In this document: positions 16,758 to 26,751 of the stretch, piece after piece
Layout of the letters: each line of letters opens with the position of its first letter
How positions within the stretch are numbered: the first letter of the stretch is position 1
Assembly (NCBI RefSeq): GCF_001514125.1
Contig: NZ_KQ948556.1
Coordinates: 187,648 to 251,647 of the forward strand
DNA length: 64,000 nt
Direction: 5' to 3'
DNA from: Streptomyces longwoodensis
GTDB taxonomy: Bacteria; Actinomycetota; Actinomycetes; Streptomycetales; Streptomycetaceae
The notes under the pieces: model-generated
What the model saw: the letters and a program-made list of their open reading frames with translations, nothing else
Told to the model about the DNA's origin: nothing
The model's database searches: none
Program-made: the position numbers and the translations under genes

Positions 16758-17864
16758 TCAACCCGACGCCGAGGACTCTCCCGGAAGGGTGATGAGGATC
16801 CGGCAACCCCGCTCGGATTCGGCCACGCCGATCCGGCCACCGTGCAGATCGACCGCCCAGCGGGCGATCGCCAGCCCCAGCCCCGTGCCGCCGTCGCTGC
16901 CCGGACCGTGCGGCCGGCGCACCGCGCCCCGGTTGAACCGCTCGAAGACCCGGTGCCACTCCGAGCGCGGGATGCCCGGCCCCTCGTCCATGACCTCGAG
17001 CTCCAGCGACTCCGGCTGCGGCCCGCGCCGCGCCCTGACCGTCACCCGCCCGTGCGGCGGGCTGTGCTTGACCGCGTTGTCGATGAGGTTCGCCACGACC
17101 TGGTGGATGCGCTCGGGGTCCGCGAGCGCGGTCAGCTCCGGCGGCGAGACGTCCAGGTGCAGGTGCACGTCGGTGCGCGTGTGACTGCCCGAGCCCGACG
17201 CCATCCCCGCGCGCGCCGAGGCCACCATGTTGGCCTCCTTCAGCACGCCCGACAGGTACGGCCACACCTCGAAGCGCCGCTTGCGCAGCGGGACGACGCC
17301 GTTGTCCAGGCGGGACAGGTCCAGCAGGGTCTCCACCAGCCGCCCGAGCCGCTCGGTCTGCTTCAGCGCCGTGCGCATCGTCTCCGGGTCGGCCTCCGCG
17401 ATGCCGTCGACCACGTTCTCCAGCACCGCGCGCAGGCCCGCGATGGGGGTGCGCAGCTCGTGCGAGACGTTCGCCACCAGCTCCTTGCGCTGGCGGTCCT
17501 GGGCCTCCAGCTCGTCGGCCATGACGTTGATCGTCTGCGCCAGGTCGCCCAGTTCGTCGCGGCGCCGCTCGTTCACCCGGCGCGTGTAGTCGCCGTCGGA
17601 GATGGACCGGGCGACGGTGTTCATCTCCCCGAGCGGGGCGGTCAGCGAGTGCGCCACGAACTGCGTGATCAGCAGCGTGGCGATCATCGAGAAGACCGTG
17701 ATGAACCGCAGCTCCGTCTTGGTGTGCACGGCGATCACCGACAGGCCCGTGGTGATCAGGACCGACGTGACGACCAGCGCGCCCAGCTTGGTCTTGATCG
17801 AGAACGGGCGAACGCCCCCGAAGGACTCCGCGGGGCTCCTGGGTCCGTCCGGCCCGCCGGTCAT
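16758..17864 (-). CDS. Two-component sensor histidine kinase
   Basis: A 368-residue membrane kinase. Two hydrophobic stretches near residues 20-65 are followed by a HAMP segment (APLGEMNTVARSI). The H-box is VANVSHELRTPIAGL, the N-box NLIDNAVKHSP, and the G-boxes are MDEGPGIP and GTGLGLAIARWAV. There is almost no extracytoplasmic loop, so it probably senses the membrane or an intramembrane signal. Its ATG overlaps the stop of the response regulator gene (ATGA), so the two are cotranscribed and coupled. The signal is unknown. The kinase assignment is secure. Confidence 0.93.
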   Translation of the reverse strand: MTGGPDGPRSPAESFGGVRPFSIKTKLGALVVTSVLITTGLSVIAVHTKTELRFITVFSMIATLLITQFVAHSLTAPLGEMNTVARSISDGDYTRRVNERRRDELGDLAQTINVMADELEAQDRQRKELVANVSHELRTPIAGLRAVLENVVDGIAEADPETMRTALKQTERLGRLVETLLDLSRLDNGVVPLRKRRFEVWPYLSGVLKEANMVASARAGMASGSGSHTRTDVHLHLDVSPPELTALADPERIHQVVANLIDNAVKHSPPHGRVTVRARRGPQPESLELEVMDEGPGIPRSEWHRVFERFNRGAVRRPHGPGSDGGTGLGLAIARWAVDLHGGRIGVAESERGCRILITLPGESSASG

Positions 17865-18601
17865 GGCGTCGGGGTCTCCAGGGCGTAGCCCACGCCGTGC
17901 ACCGTGCGGATCCGCTCGGCGCCGATCTTCCGCCGCAGCGCCTTGATGTGGCTGTCGACGGTCCGGGTGCCCGAGGCGTCGGCCCAGTCCCACACCTCGG
18001 CGAGCAGCTGCTCACGGGAGAGCACCGCGCGCGGGGTGTTGGCCAGGCACACCAGCAGGTCGAACTCGGTCGGCGTCAGGTGCACGTCCTCGGAGCGCAC
18101 CCGCACCCGCCGCTGCGCGTGGTCGATCTCCAGCTCGCCGAGCCGCAGGATGCCGCTGCGCGGCGTCGAGGCGGCCAGCGCGGCCCGCTCCACCCGGCGC
18201 AGCAGCACGTGCACGCGCGCGGCGAGCTCCCGCATCGAGAAGGGCTTGGTCATGTAGTCGTCGGCGCCCACGCCGAGCCCGACCAGCATGTCGGTCTCGT
18301 CGTCGCGCGCGGTCAGCATCAGCACCGGCACCGGCCGCTGGGCCTGCACGCGCCGGCAGACCTCCAGGCCGTCGAAGCCCGGCAGCATGATGTCGAGGAT
18401 CAGCAGGTCCGGCTGCCAGGCCTCGGCCGTGTCGACCGCCGCGGGGCCGTCGCCCGCCGTTTGCACGAGGAATCCCTCGGCGCGCAGGCGGGCCGCGATC
18501 GCGTCGACGATGGTCGGGTCGTCCTCCACGACCAGCACGCGCCGCTGCGCGCCCTGGGTGGCCGTCGTCGTTCCGCTGTGCGAGGTGTGTGTCTGCTCCA
18601 T
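17861..18601 (-). CDS. OmpR-family response regulator
   Basis: A 246-residue regulator with an N-terminal receiver domain (VLVVEDDPTIV, phospho-acceptor in LLILDIMLPG, TARDD, TKPF) and a C-terminal winged-helix DNA-binding domain (HLTPTEFDLLVCL, RTVDSHIKALRRKI, RTVHGVGY). It is the partner of the overlapping kinase gene downstream. The ATG at 18601 gives the usual family length after a short Ser/Thr-rich lead; the longer reading upstream lacks coding character. The target genes are not evident. Confidence 0.94.
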   Translation of the reverse strand: MEQTHTSHSGTTTATQGAQRRVLVVEDDPTIVDAIAARLRAEGFLVQTAGDGPAAVDTAEAWQPDLLILDIMLPGFDGLEVCRRVQAQRPVPVLMLTARDDETDMLVGLGVGADDYMTKPFSMRELAARVHVLLRRVERAALAASTPRSGILRLGELEIDHAQRRVRVRSEDVHLTPTEFDLLVCLANTPRAVLSREQLLAEVWDWADASGTRTVDSHIKALRRKIGAERIRTVHGVGYALETPTP

Positions 18602-18723
18602 CGCCCGCCCCTGAGATTGCTTTCCGGGATCCGTGGGGTGATCCCATGTCTGCGCATGACTGCGATTGACGCTTGAATGATCGGCGCCAAGGCAGCAGCG
18701 TACGGGGAGTCGCCGCGCCTTTG

Positions 18724-19419
18724 CTATCCAGGTCGGACGCCGAGGTGCACCACGTCCGGCACGCCTCGGGCAACCGGGATCTCTTCGGTACGCACCTGCT
18801 GGAACCCGGCATTCCCCATGGTTCCCTCGAATTCCGGAGACGGCTGCGCGGACCACACCGCGAGCACCCCGCCGGGTCTCAACACCCGCGCGCAGGAGGC
18901 CAGTCCGGCCGGTGCGTACAGACCGTCGTTGTCCTCGGTGACCGTCCAGCCGGGCCCGTTGTCGATGTCGAGGCACAGCGCGTCGAACGTGTCCGATGTC
19001 TCATGGAGATAAGTGACCAGGTCCGCCTCGGCGACCGTCACGCGCGGGTCGGCGAGCGCGTCCCGGGAGACCGCGCCCAGCGGGCCCGCGCGGTGCCATT
19101 CGACGACCGCGCGCTCGCGCTCCACCACGGTGATCCGCCCCCAGCGGGATTCGGCGGCGGCGTGTGCGAGCGAGAATCCGACGCCGAGCCCGCCGAGTAG
19201 GACGTGCGGCGCGGGCCGGTCGTCCAGCGCCGCCAGCGCCGCGTCGACGAGCAGCCGCTCCGAGCGGCCGTCGGAGGTGTCCATGAGGAAACAGCCGTTG
19301 GCGATGATCTGGAGGACCTCCCCGTGCCGGCGCAGCACCACCTCGCCGTGCGGGCCCATACGACGGTCCAGGACTCGGGGGGTCTCTAAGCCGAGGGAAA
19401 GTTCGTCGGAGAGGGGCAT
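18724..19419 (-). CDS. Spermidine-synthase-like methyltransferase-fold protein
   Basis: A 231-residue Rossmann-fold protein with the SAM-binding-like HVLLGGLGVGFSLAHA, an acidic TVVERERAVVEWH strand end, and DALCLDIDNGPGW, typical of spermidine synthase-like proteins. It is shorter than true SpeE and lacks an N-terminal beta-barrel domain, so it may not make spermidine. The ATG at 19419 starts the conserved PLSDELSLGLETPRVL region. It is followed on the same strand by the response regulator gene 122 bp away. Confidence 0.75.
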   Translation of the reverse strand: MPLSDELSLGLETPRVLDRRMGPHGEVVLRRHGEVLQIIANGCFLMDTSDGRSERLLVDAALAALDDRPAPHVLLGGLGVGFSLAHAAAESRWGRITVVERERAVVEWHRAGPLGAVSRDALADPRVTVAEADLVTYLHETSDTFDALCLDIDNGPGWTVTEDNDGLYAPAGLASCARVLRPGGVLAVWSAQPSPEFEGTMGNAGFQQVRTEEIPVARGVPDVVHLGVRPG

Positions 19420-19605
19420 CGGCCCATCCTGGCACTTCCGTGACCGATTGTTGACGGAGTTTGTGCACGTCATCCGAGTGGGGGAGGGAAGCCGTACGCG
19501 GAGCACCTTGAGAGGTTGCTGAGAATCGCCGGTGACGTGGCCGCGGTCACAGACAGCGGGCCCCCGCGCGGCGAAGGCTGGCGGGCAACGGAAGGAGCGC
19601 CTCAG

Positions 19606-20484
19606 GTGGAACGCACCGCACCGCCGGACCCGTCGCCCCGCGCGACCCCGCGGGTCCCCGCGCCCCCGCAGGCCCACGGACGCCCCCGCGCGCAGCTGGA
19701 CGGGATGCCCCGCCAGTGGACCCCCGAGCGGGAACCCGGGCCGGGATCCGGCCCGGACCGGCCGACCGCGCCCGGCACCGGCCCCGCCCCGCGCGGCCCG
19801 AGCCCCTGGTACCTCCTGCCGACCCCCACCGCCACCCCCTTCACCTTCTGGTACGCCGTCGTCCTCGCCGTCACCTCCTGCGTCGCCACGTACGCCGACC
19901 CGGCCCTCGTGCACGCCCTGCACCAGGGCTCCAGCACGGACGTGGCCCACCTGCTGCGGGCCCCGGTGCCCGTGCTGGCGGCCAGCGCGCTGTGGGTGGC
20001 GGGCGGGTTCGTCTCACCGTTCGCCGTGGGGTTCGTGGTCGTGCTCACCGCACTGGAGCGACGCCTCGGCGCGCTGCGCACGGCCGCCGTGTTCGTCGCC
20101 GGGCACGCCCTGGCCACGCTGGCCACCGAGGGGCCGGTCGGCCTCGCGGTCCTCGCCGGCCACCTGCCCGGCACCTCGCTGCACCGCCTCGACTACGGCA
20201 TCAGCTTCGGCGTCGCCGCGAGCGTGGGCGCCCTGTCCGGCCTGCTCGCGCCCTGGCTGCGCTGGCCGCTGCTGATCGCCTTCGGGGGCCTGCTGCTGCA
20301 GGACCTGGTCGCCTTCACCGACCCGCTGACCAACTGGGGCCACCTGATCGCCCTCGCGGTGGGCGTGGCCCTGTGGCCGACGGTGCGCGGGTGGCGGAGG
20401 GACCAGGAGGCGGCCACGGAACGGCGGGCGGGGCCGGGGCCCGGGCGGGCGGACCGGCCGACGGTGCGCGCCACGGCGGTGTAG
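19606..20484 (+). CDS. Rhomboid-like membrane protein
   Basis: A 292-residue protein with a Pro-rich cytoplasmic N-terminus of about 75 residues and about six membrane segments. The segment DYGISFGVAAS carries a GxS-type Ser (S200), and the last segment has NWGHLIALAVG with H246. Together these could be a rhomboid Ser-His dyad. Actinobacterial rhomboid-like proteins of this kind are often of uncertain activity. The GTG at 19606 has GGAAGGAG eight bases before it, which favours it over upstream in-frame starts. It runs convergent with the GNAT gene. Confidence 0.72.
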   Translation: MERTAPPDPSPRATPRVPAPPQAHGRPRAQLDGMPRQWTPEREPGPGSGPDRPTAPGTGPAPRGPSPWYLLPTPTATPFTFWYAVVLAVTSCVATYADPALVHALHQGSSTDVAHLLRAPVPVLAASALWVAGGFVSPFAVGFVVVLTALERRLGALRTAAVFVAGHALATLATEGPVGLAVLAGHLPGTSLHRLDYGISFGVAASVGALSGLLAPWLRWPLLIAFGGLLLQDLVAFTDPLTNWGHLIALAVGVALWPTVRGWRRDQEAATERRAGPGPGRADRPTVRATAV

Positions 20485-20565
20485 GGGGCGACGGCCGCCC
20501 CGCCAAGCTCTGCCAGCTGCCGGGAAAGCGGTCCATCCGTCGTCCCCACCCGCGTGCTGGGGCCC

Positions 20566-21240
20566 CTAATCGCTCCCTTCCGCCCCGGTGAACTTGGCAC
20601 TGGTCAAGACCGCCTCCACCCGCCAGCCCAGCGCCTCGTACAGCGCGCGCCCGTCCGGGGTGGCCGCCAGGACGCCGCGGTGCGCTCCCGTCGCGGCCGC
20701 CGTGGCCTGGAGACGCCGGACCACCAGGCCGCCCAGGCCCCGGCGCCGGTGGGCCGGGGCCGTCTCGATGCGGTCGACGACCGCCTGCGCGCCGGTCGGC
20801 ACGATCTGGCCGCGGGCCGCGAGGGAGCCGTCCGGCGCGGTGACCAGGACCTTGGTCACGCCGCCCCGGGTCCAGTCGCGCACCGCGTAGCCGTCGGGCG
20901 GCGCGCCCCCGTCGTCGGGCACGGCGGCGGAGGGCGGTGCCAGCGGGACCGTCATCAGGTAGCCCGGCTCGGGGTCGACCCACCAGCCCGGGCCGAGCCA
21001 CGCCGAGACGTCGGCGGGGTCCCGGAACGCCTTCAGCCAGATGCCCGGCCCGGTCACCTCGCCCGCGACCTTGCGCACGACGCTCTCCTCCACGCCCTCG
21101 CCGATCGCGCCGAGGACGTGCCGCGACACGTGCTGGACGTCCCCGACGTCGATGGTCACGCCCCACGGCCGCGGCTGCGGCGGTGCGGCCCCGCGCGAGA
21201 CGACCCACCCGTCGACCCATGCCCGTACGATCTCGTGCAC
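20566..21240 (-). CDS. GNAT-family N-acetyltransferase
   Basis: A 224-residue protein. The C-terminal GNAT core has VVDRIETAPAHRRRGLGGLVVRRL, where RRRGLGG is the acetyl-CoA pyrophosphate loop, and ends with RALYEALGWRV. The N-terminal half (residues 1-110) is not recognised and may set substrate specificity. The substrate is unknown. It is transcribed away from lon, and the 174-bp gap contains the lon operator. Confidence 0.85.
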   Translation of the reverse strand: MHEIVRAWVDGWVVSRGAAPPQPRPWGVTIDVGDVQHVSRHVLGAIGEGVEESVVRKVAGEVTGPGIWLKAFRDPADVSAWLGPGWWVDPEPGYLMTVPLAPPSAAVPDDGGAPPDGYAVRDWTRGGVTKVLVTAPDGSLAARGQIVPTGAQAVVDRIETAPAHRRRGLGGLVVRRLQATAAATGAHRGVLAATPDGRALYEALGWRVEAVLTSAKFTGAEGSD

Positions 21241-21373
21241 GCCCGCCTCCGTAACAACCCCAGAGCCTGTTCACCTCTTACAGGGCTGACGATATGCGCC
21301 CGCTCGCCCCCTTCCCCACCCTTGATCGCTCAGAGCGAACACGCCCCTGGGAACATTCGGAGGCTCATGTGCA

Positions 21374-21392
21374 TTGAGTCGGCATAACTCAA
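21374..21392. promoter_or_regulatory. HAIR-type operator (HspR site) upstream of lon
   Basis: TTGAGT-N7-ACTCAA is a perfect 6-bp inverted repeat ending 22 nt before the lon ATG. It matches the HspR-associated inverted repeat consensus CTTGAGT-N7-ACTCAAG minus the outermost base pair. HspR represses dnaK, clpB and lon in Streptomyces, so lon here is probably heat-shock inducible through HspR. Confidence 0.85.
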
Positions 21393-21414
21393 CTTGACTG
21401 CCGAAGGGGAGATC

Positions 21415-23838
<2,424 letters not shown>

Positions 23839-23860
23839 CGGTGCCGGCCGGCCGGCGGAG

Positions 23861-23890
23861 GGCCCGGGTCCCCGTGCGGGGGTCCGGGCC
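23861..23890 (+). terminator. Terminator after lon
   Basis: GGCCCGGGTCCCC, loop GTGC, then GGGGGTCCGGGCC form a 13-bp stem with two G-T wobbles, followed by TT. It lies 22 bp after the lon stop and also faces the 3' end of the convergent lysozyme gene. Confidence 0.7.
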
Positions 23891-23951
23891 TTCCCGGTGC
23901 CGGCCGGCCACCCCCGGCCGGCCCCGTCAGCCGCCGGCCGGCCGGTGGCGG

Positions 23952-24794
23952 TCAGCCGTTCGCCAGTGCCTGGACGCGGTCCAGGGCCCCGTTGAACTTG
24001 TCGTGGTCGCCGACCGTCGGGCCGGTGGAGGTGTACTGCCACATCGTGTAGTAGCCCCAGCCGGCCGGCAGGGTCCCCGGGTCGGCGGCGTAGCGGGCGA
24101 TCCACAGCGGGTTGGTGGCGGCGAAGCCCGCGTAGTTGCCCGTGCACTGGGTCCACCAGCTGGTGGCGGTGTAGAGGACGGCGTCGCGGCCGGTGCGGGC
24201 CCGGTACTGGCTGAGGAAGTCGCGGATCCAGGTCACCATCGCGCTCTGGGTCTTGCCGTAGCAGGCGGCGCCGTACGGGTTCCACTCGATGTCGAGGACG
24301 CCGGGCAGGGTCCGGCCGTCGCGGGACCAGCCACCGCCGTGGTCCACGAAGTAGTTGGCCTGGGTCGCCCCGCCGGTGGTGTCCGGGGTGGCGAAGTGGT
24401 ACGAGCCGCGGATCATGCCGACGTCGTAGGCGCCGTTGTACTGCTGGGCGAAGGACGTGTTCTGGTAGTACGTGCCTTCGGTCGCCTTGGTGTACGCCCA
24501 GCGCACCCCGCTGCCCCACAGGGTGGACCAGGCGACGTTGCCCTGGTGGCCGGAGACGTCGACGCCCTCCGTCTGGGTGGCGTCACCGGGGACCGGGGTG
24601 CCGCTGCTGCCGTCGTGGGCGAGGACGCCCATGCCCATCTCGGCGGAGCCGCGGGCGGGGACGGCCGCCGTGGCGGCGGAGGCGGGGGAGGCGGGCAGGA
24701 GCAGGGCGGTGAGGGCGGCGAGGGTGGTCAGGGTGGCCGCCAGGACGGCGGGGGCCGGTCTCGTGGGGGTGGCGCCGGATCGGTGCACGGGCAT
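23952..24794 (-). CDS. Secreted GH25 muramidase (lysozyme)
   Basis: A 280-residue secreted protein that cleaves peptidoglycan glycan strands. A signal peptide with basic start and hydrophobic core (AALTALLLPASPASAA) ends near residue 40. The mature part is a GH25 domain with EGVDVSGHQGNVAW, YTKATEGTYY, the catalytic-type pair in VLDIEWNP, and a C-terminal MWQYTS. The ATG at 24794 has an ideal GGAGG seven bases upstream. The gene is convergent with lon and appears monocistronic. Confidence 0.93.
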   Translation of the reverse strand: MPVHRSGATPTRPAPAVLAATLTTLAALTALLLPASPASAATAAVPARGSAEMGMGVLAHDGSSGTPVPGDATQTEGVDVSGHQGNVAWSTLWGSGVRWAYTKATEGTYYQNTSFAQQYNGAYDVGMIRGSYHFATPDTTGGATQANYFVDHGGGWSRDGRTLPGVLDIEWNPYGAACYGKTQSAMVTWIRDFLSQYRARTGRDAVLYTATSWWTQCTGNYAGFAATNPLWIARYAADPGTLPAGWGYYTMWQYTSTGPTVGDHDKFNGALDRVQALANG

Positions 24795-25045
24795 GACGTA
24801 CCTCCGGGGAGTGGTGGGGGGAACGCGGATCTCGTGCGGGCGGTGCGCGGTCACCCGTCCGGCATGTATGGCGTGGTCATGCCAGGATGGGCCCGCGTCG
24901 ACGACGCTACGCACGTAGAACGGCCCCTGAGAAGGGGGTCCGGGAGCTGCCGTTGGTCTACGCCTGCGAAATACTGGCGGAGCTGGGGCGATGGCCGGCA
25001 GTGGCGGAAACTTTCAGGTACGGGAAACCGGGCAGGGGTGCTGAC

Positions 25046-25552
25046 GTGCACGACGACGCGAACGGCGACGCGAAGGACGCGGCGGACAGCGCCGTACGAC
25101 GGGGCGGCCCGGCCGGCGGCGCGGACCCCGAGTTCCTCTCGCTGGAGCGGGAGTTGACGGTGCTGCTGCGCCGCGCCCGCGCCAGCCAGGGCGAGATGGC
25201 CCGCGAGGTCCACCCCGACCTGGAGCCCGCCGCGTACGGACTGCTCATCCGGCTGGACGAGCTGGGCCGCCAGCGCGCCACCGAACTGGCCGCCTACATC
25301 GGCGTCGGCAAGGCCACCATGTCCCGCCAGCTGCGCGCCCTGGAGGAGCTGGGCCTCCTCGCCCGCGAACCCGACCCCGCCGACGGCCGCGCCTGGCTGG
25401 TCGACCTCACCGAGGAGGGGCGCTCCCGGGTCGGCCGCGTGCGCGAGGCCCGCCGCGCCCGCTACGTCAGCCAGCTCGCCCACTGGGACCGCCGCGAGGT
25501 CGCCGAACTGGCCCGCCTGCTGCACCAGCTGAACCGGGTCATGGAGAAGTAG
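25046..25552 (+). CDS. MarR-family transcriptional regulator
   Basis: A 168-residue winged-helix regulator. Its helix-turn-helix is RATELAAYIGVGKATMSRQLRALEEL (roughly residues 78-103), followed by the wing EPDPADGRAWLVDLTEEG. A disordered acidic N-terminus of about 30 residues precedes it. GTG at 25046 is chosen because upstream in-frame codons run into non-coding character. It runs convergent with the PP2C-like gene; the ligand and targets are unknown. Confidence 0.88.
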   Translation: MHDDANGDAKDAADSAVRRGGPAGGADPEFLSLERELTVLLRRARASQGEMAREVHPDLEPAAYGLLIRLDELGRQRATELAAYIGVGKATMSRQLRALEELGLLAREPDPADGRAWLVDLTEEGRSRVGRVREARRARYVSQLAHWDRREVAELARLLHQLNRVMEK

Positions 25553-25598
25553 CGCCCCGGACGCGGCCCTTGCCGGCCGGCTCGACGGGGAGCCCGCC

Positions 25599-26387
25599 TC
25601 ACAGCCGGGCGAACACCACCGTCGCGTCGTCGTGCGTCTTGCCGCGCCCCAGGAAGGTGCGGCTGTCCCGGTCGGCCCGCTCCCGTTCCCGCACCCGCCG
25701 CACCAGCGCGCGGGCACCCTCGTCGCGGACCAGGGCGAACAGGTCCGCCCAGTCGCCCTCGTGGAACATCTCCGCCCAGCGCGCCGCGCCGTCCGACAGC
25801 CCGGCCAGCGCGCGGACCCGGTCCCGGGGCAGGCTCCCGGTCACCGCCCGCTCCGCCACAGCCGGGTCCGCGGCCGCGGTGAAGAAGCCGCCCTCCTTGT
25901 TGCGCAGCCGGCCGTCCACGAACGCGGCGCTCACCAGCAGCGCGCGGGGCAGCCGGGCGAGCCGGTCGTCGAGCACCGGGGTGACCGCGCCGTCGGGGGC
26001 CTGGAGGAGCAGGGTGCAGTCGGAGAGCACCAGGTACTCGACCGCCTCCCCGGACCAGCGCGCGACCGCCACGGTTGCCTGCGGCGTGCGCGGGTGAGAA
26101 AGGTCACAGGTGGCCGCGTGGGCCGAGGCGGTACGGGAGATGGCGCGGGACAGGGCCTCGGCCAGGGGAACATCCGGGAGTGAAACGGTCAGTTCGGTCA
26201 GGGCCCCGCCCAGCCGCGCCGTGAACCAGGGGACCGAATGCAGACAGCCTGTCGCGTCCCTCGGCGGCGTCACGCCGTCGAGGACGACGAGCGAACCGCC
26301 CTGCCCGGAGGCGGGAAGCCCGACGCTCGCGAAGTCCTCGTTGGGGCAGGAGGCGTCCCCGGGCTCCGACACGAGTTCCGTATGCAT
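25599..26387 (-). CDS. PP2C-like Ser/Thr protein phosphatase
   Basis: A 262-residue protein. The N-terminal PNEDFASVG and SLVVLDGVT match the metal-binding motifs of PPM/PP2C phosphatases, and VLSDCTLLL, ALAGLSDGAARW and the final THDDATVVFARL supply the later acidic metal ligands. The usual D-G-x-G-G is shortened to DGVT, so it is a divergent member. It starts at ATG 26387 and is divergent from the conservon, with a 364-bp gap between them. Its partner kinase is unknown; the nearby GTPase/kinase operon is only a neighbour. Confidence 0.75.
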   Translation of the reverse strand: MHTELVSEPGDASCPNEDFASVGLPASGQGGSLVVLDGVTPPRDATGCLHSVPWFTARLGGALTELTVSLPDVPLAEALSRAISRTASAHAATCDLSHPRTPQATVAVARWSGEAVEYLVLSDCTLLLQAPDGAVTPVLDDRLARLPRALLVSAAFVDGRLRNKEGGFFTAAADPAVAERAVTGSLPRDRVRALAGLSDGAARWAEMFHEGDWADLFALVRDEGARALVRRVRERERADRDSRTFLGRGKTHDDATVVFARL

Positions 26388-26751
26388 CCGGCCAGTCTGC
26401 ACGACCTCTTCACAGCCCCCGCGAAAGGCTTGCATCGGTCGCCCGTCGGGCGCACCGACGCAGGTCAGACGCCGGTTTTGGGCGGGAATGCAGGGCTCCG
26501 GGAAGGCGTGGCGGCGAATATTGCCAAAGCCCGCCGCCGACGTCCAACCGGCCCGCGGGGCAAGGCCGTCGCACACGCCAGAGGAACTTGCCCGCCAACT
26601 CCCCTCCGATGTTCACTCCTTCGGGTGGCGGCGCAGGCGATGAGCGATGACCGCCCACCGGCACTGGGAGGGTCGGGAACCGGAACCGTACCGGGGCGCG
26701 GGCGTCGTGTGACGGAGCGTCACCCGGACCCGATGGGTACACGAGTCAGGA
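26388..26751. other. Divergent intergenic region before the conservon
   Basis: These 364 bases separate the PP2C-like gene from the conservon kinase. The only clear element is the inverted repeat at 26709-26723, listed separately. No RNA gene or convincing ORF is visible. Confidence 0.5.
26709..26723. promoter_or_regulatory. Inverted repeat near conservon start, candidate operator
   Basis: GTGACG-GAG-CGTCAC is a perfect 6-bp dyad with a 3-bp spacer, 28 nt before the cvnA-type ATG. Position and symmetry suggest a regulator site; no consensus is recognised. Confidence 0.35.
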
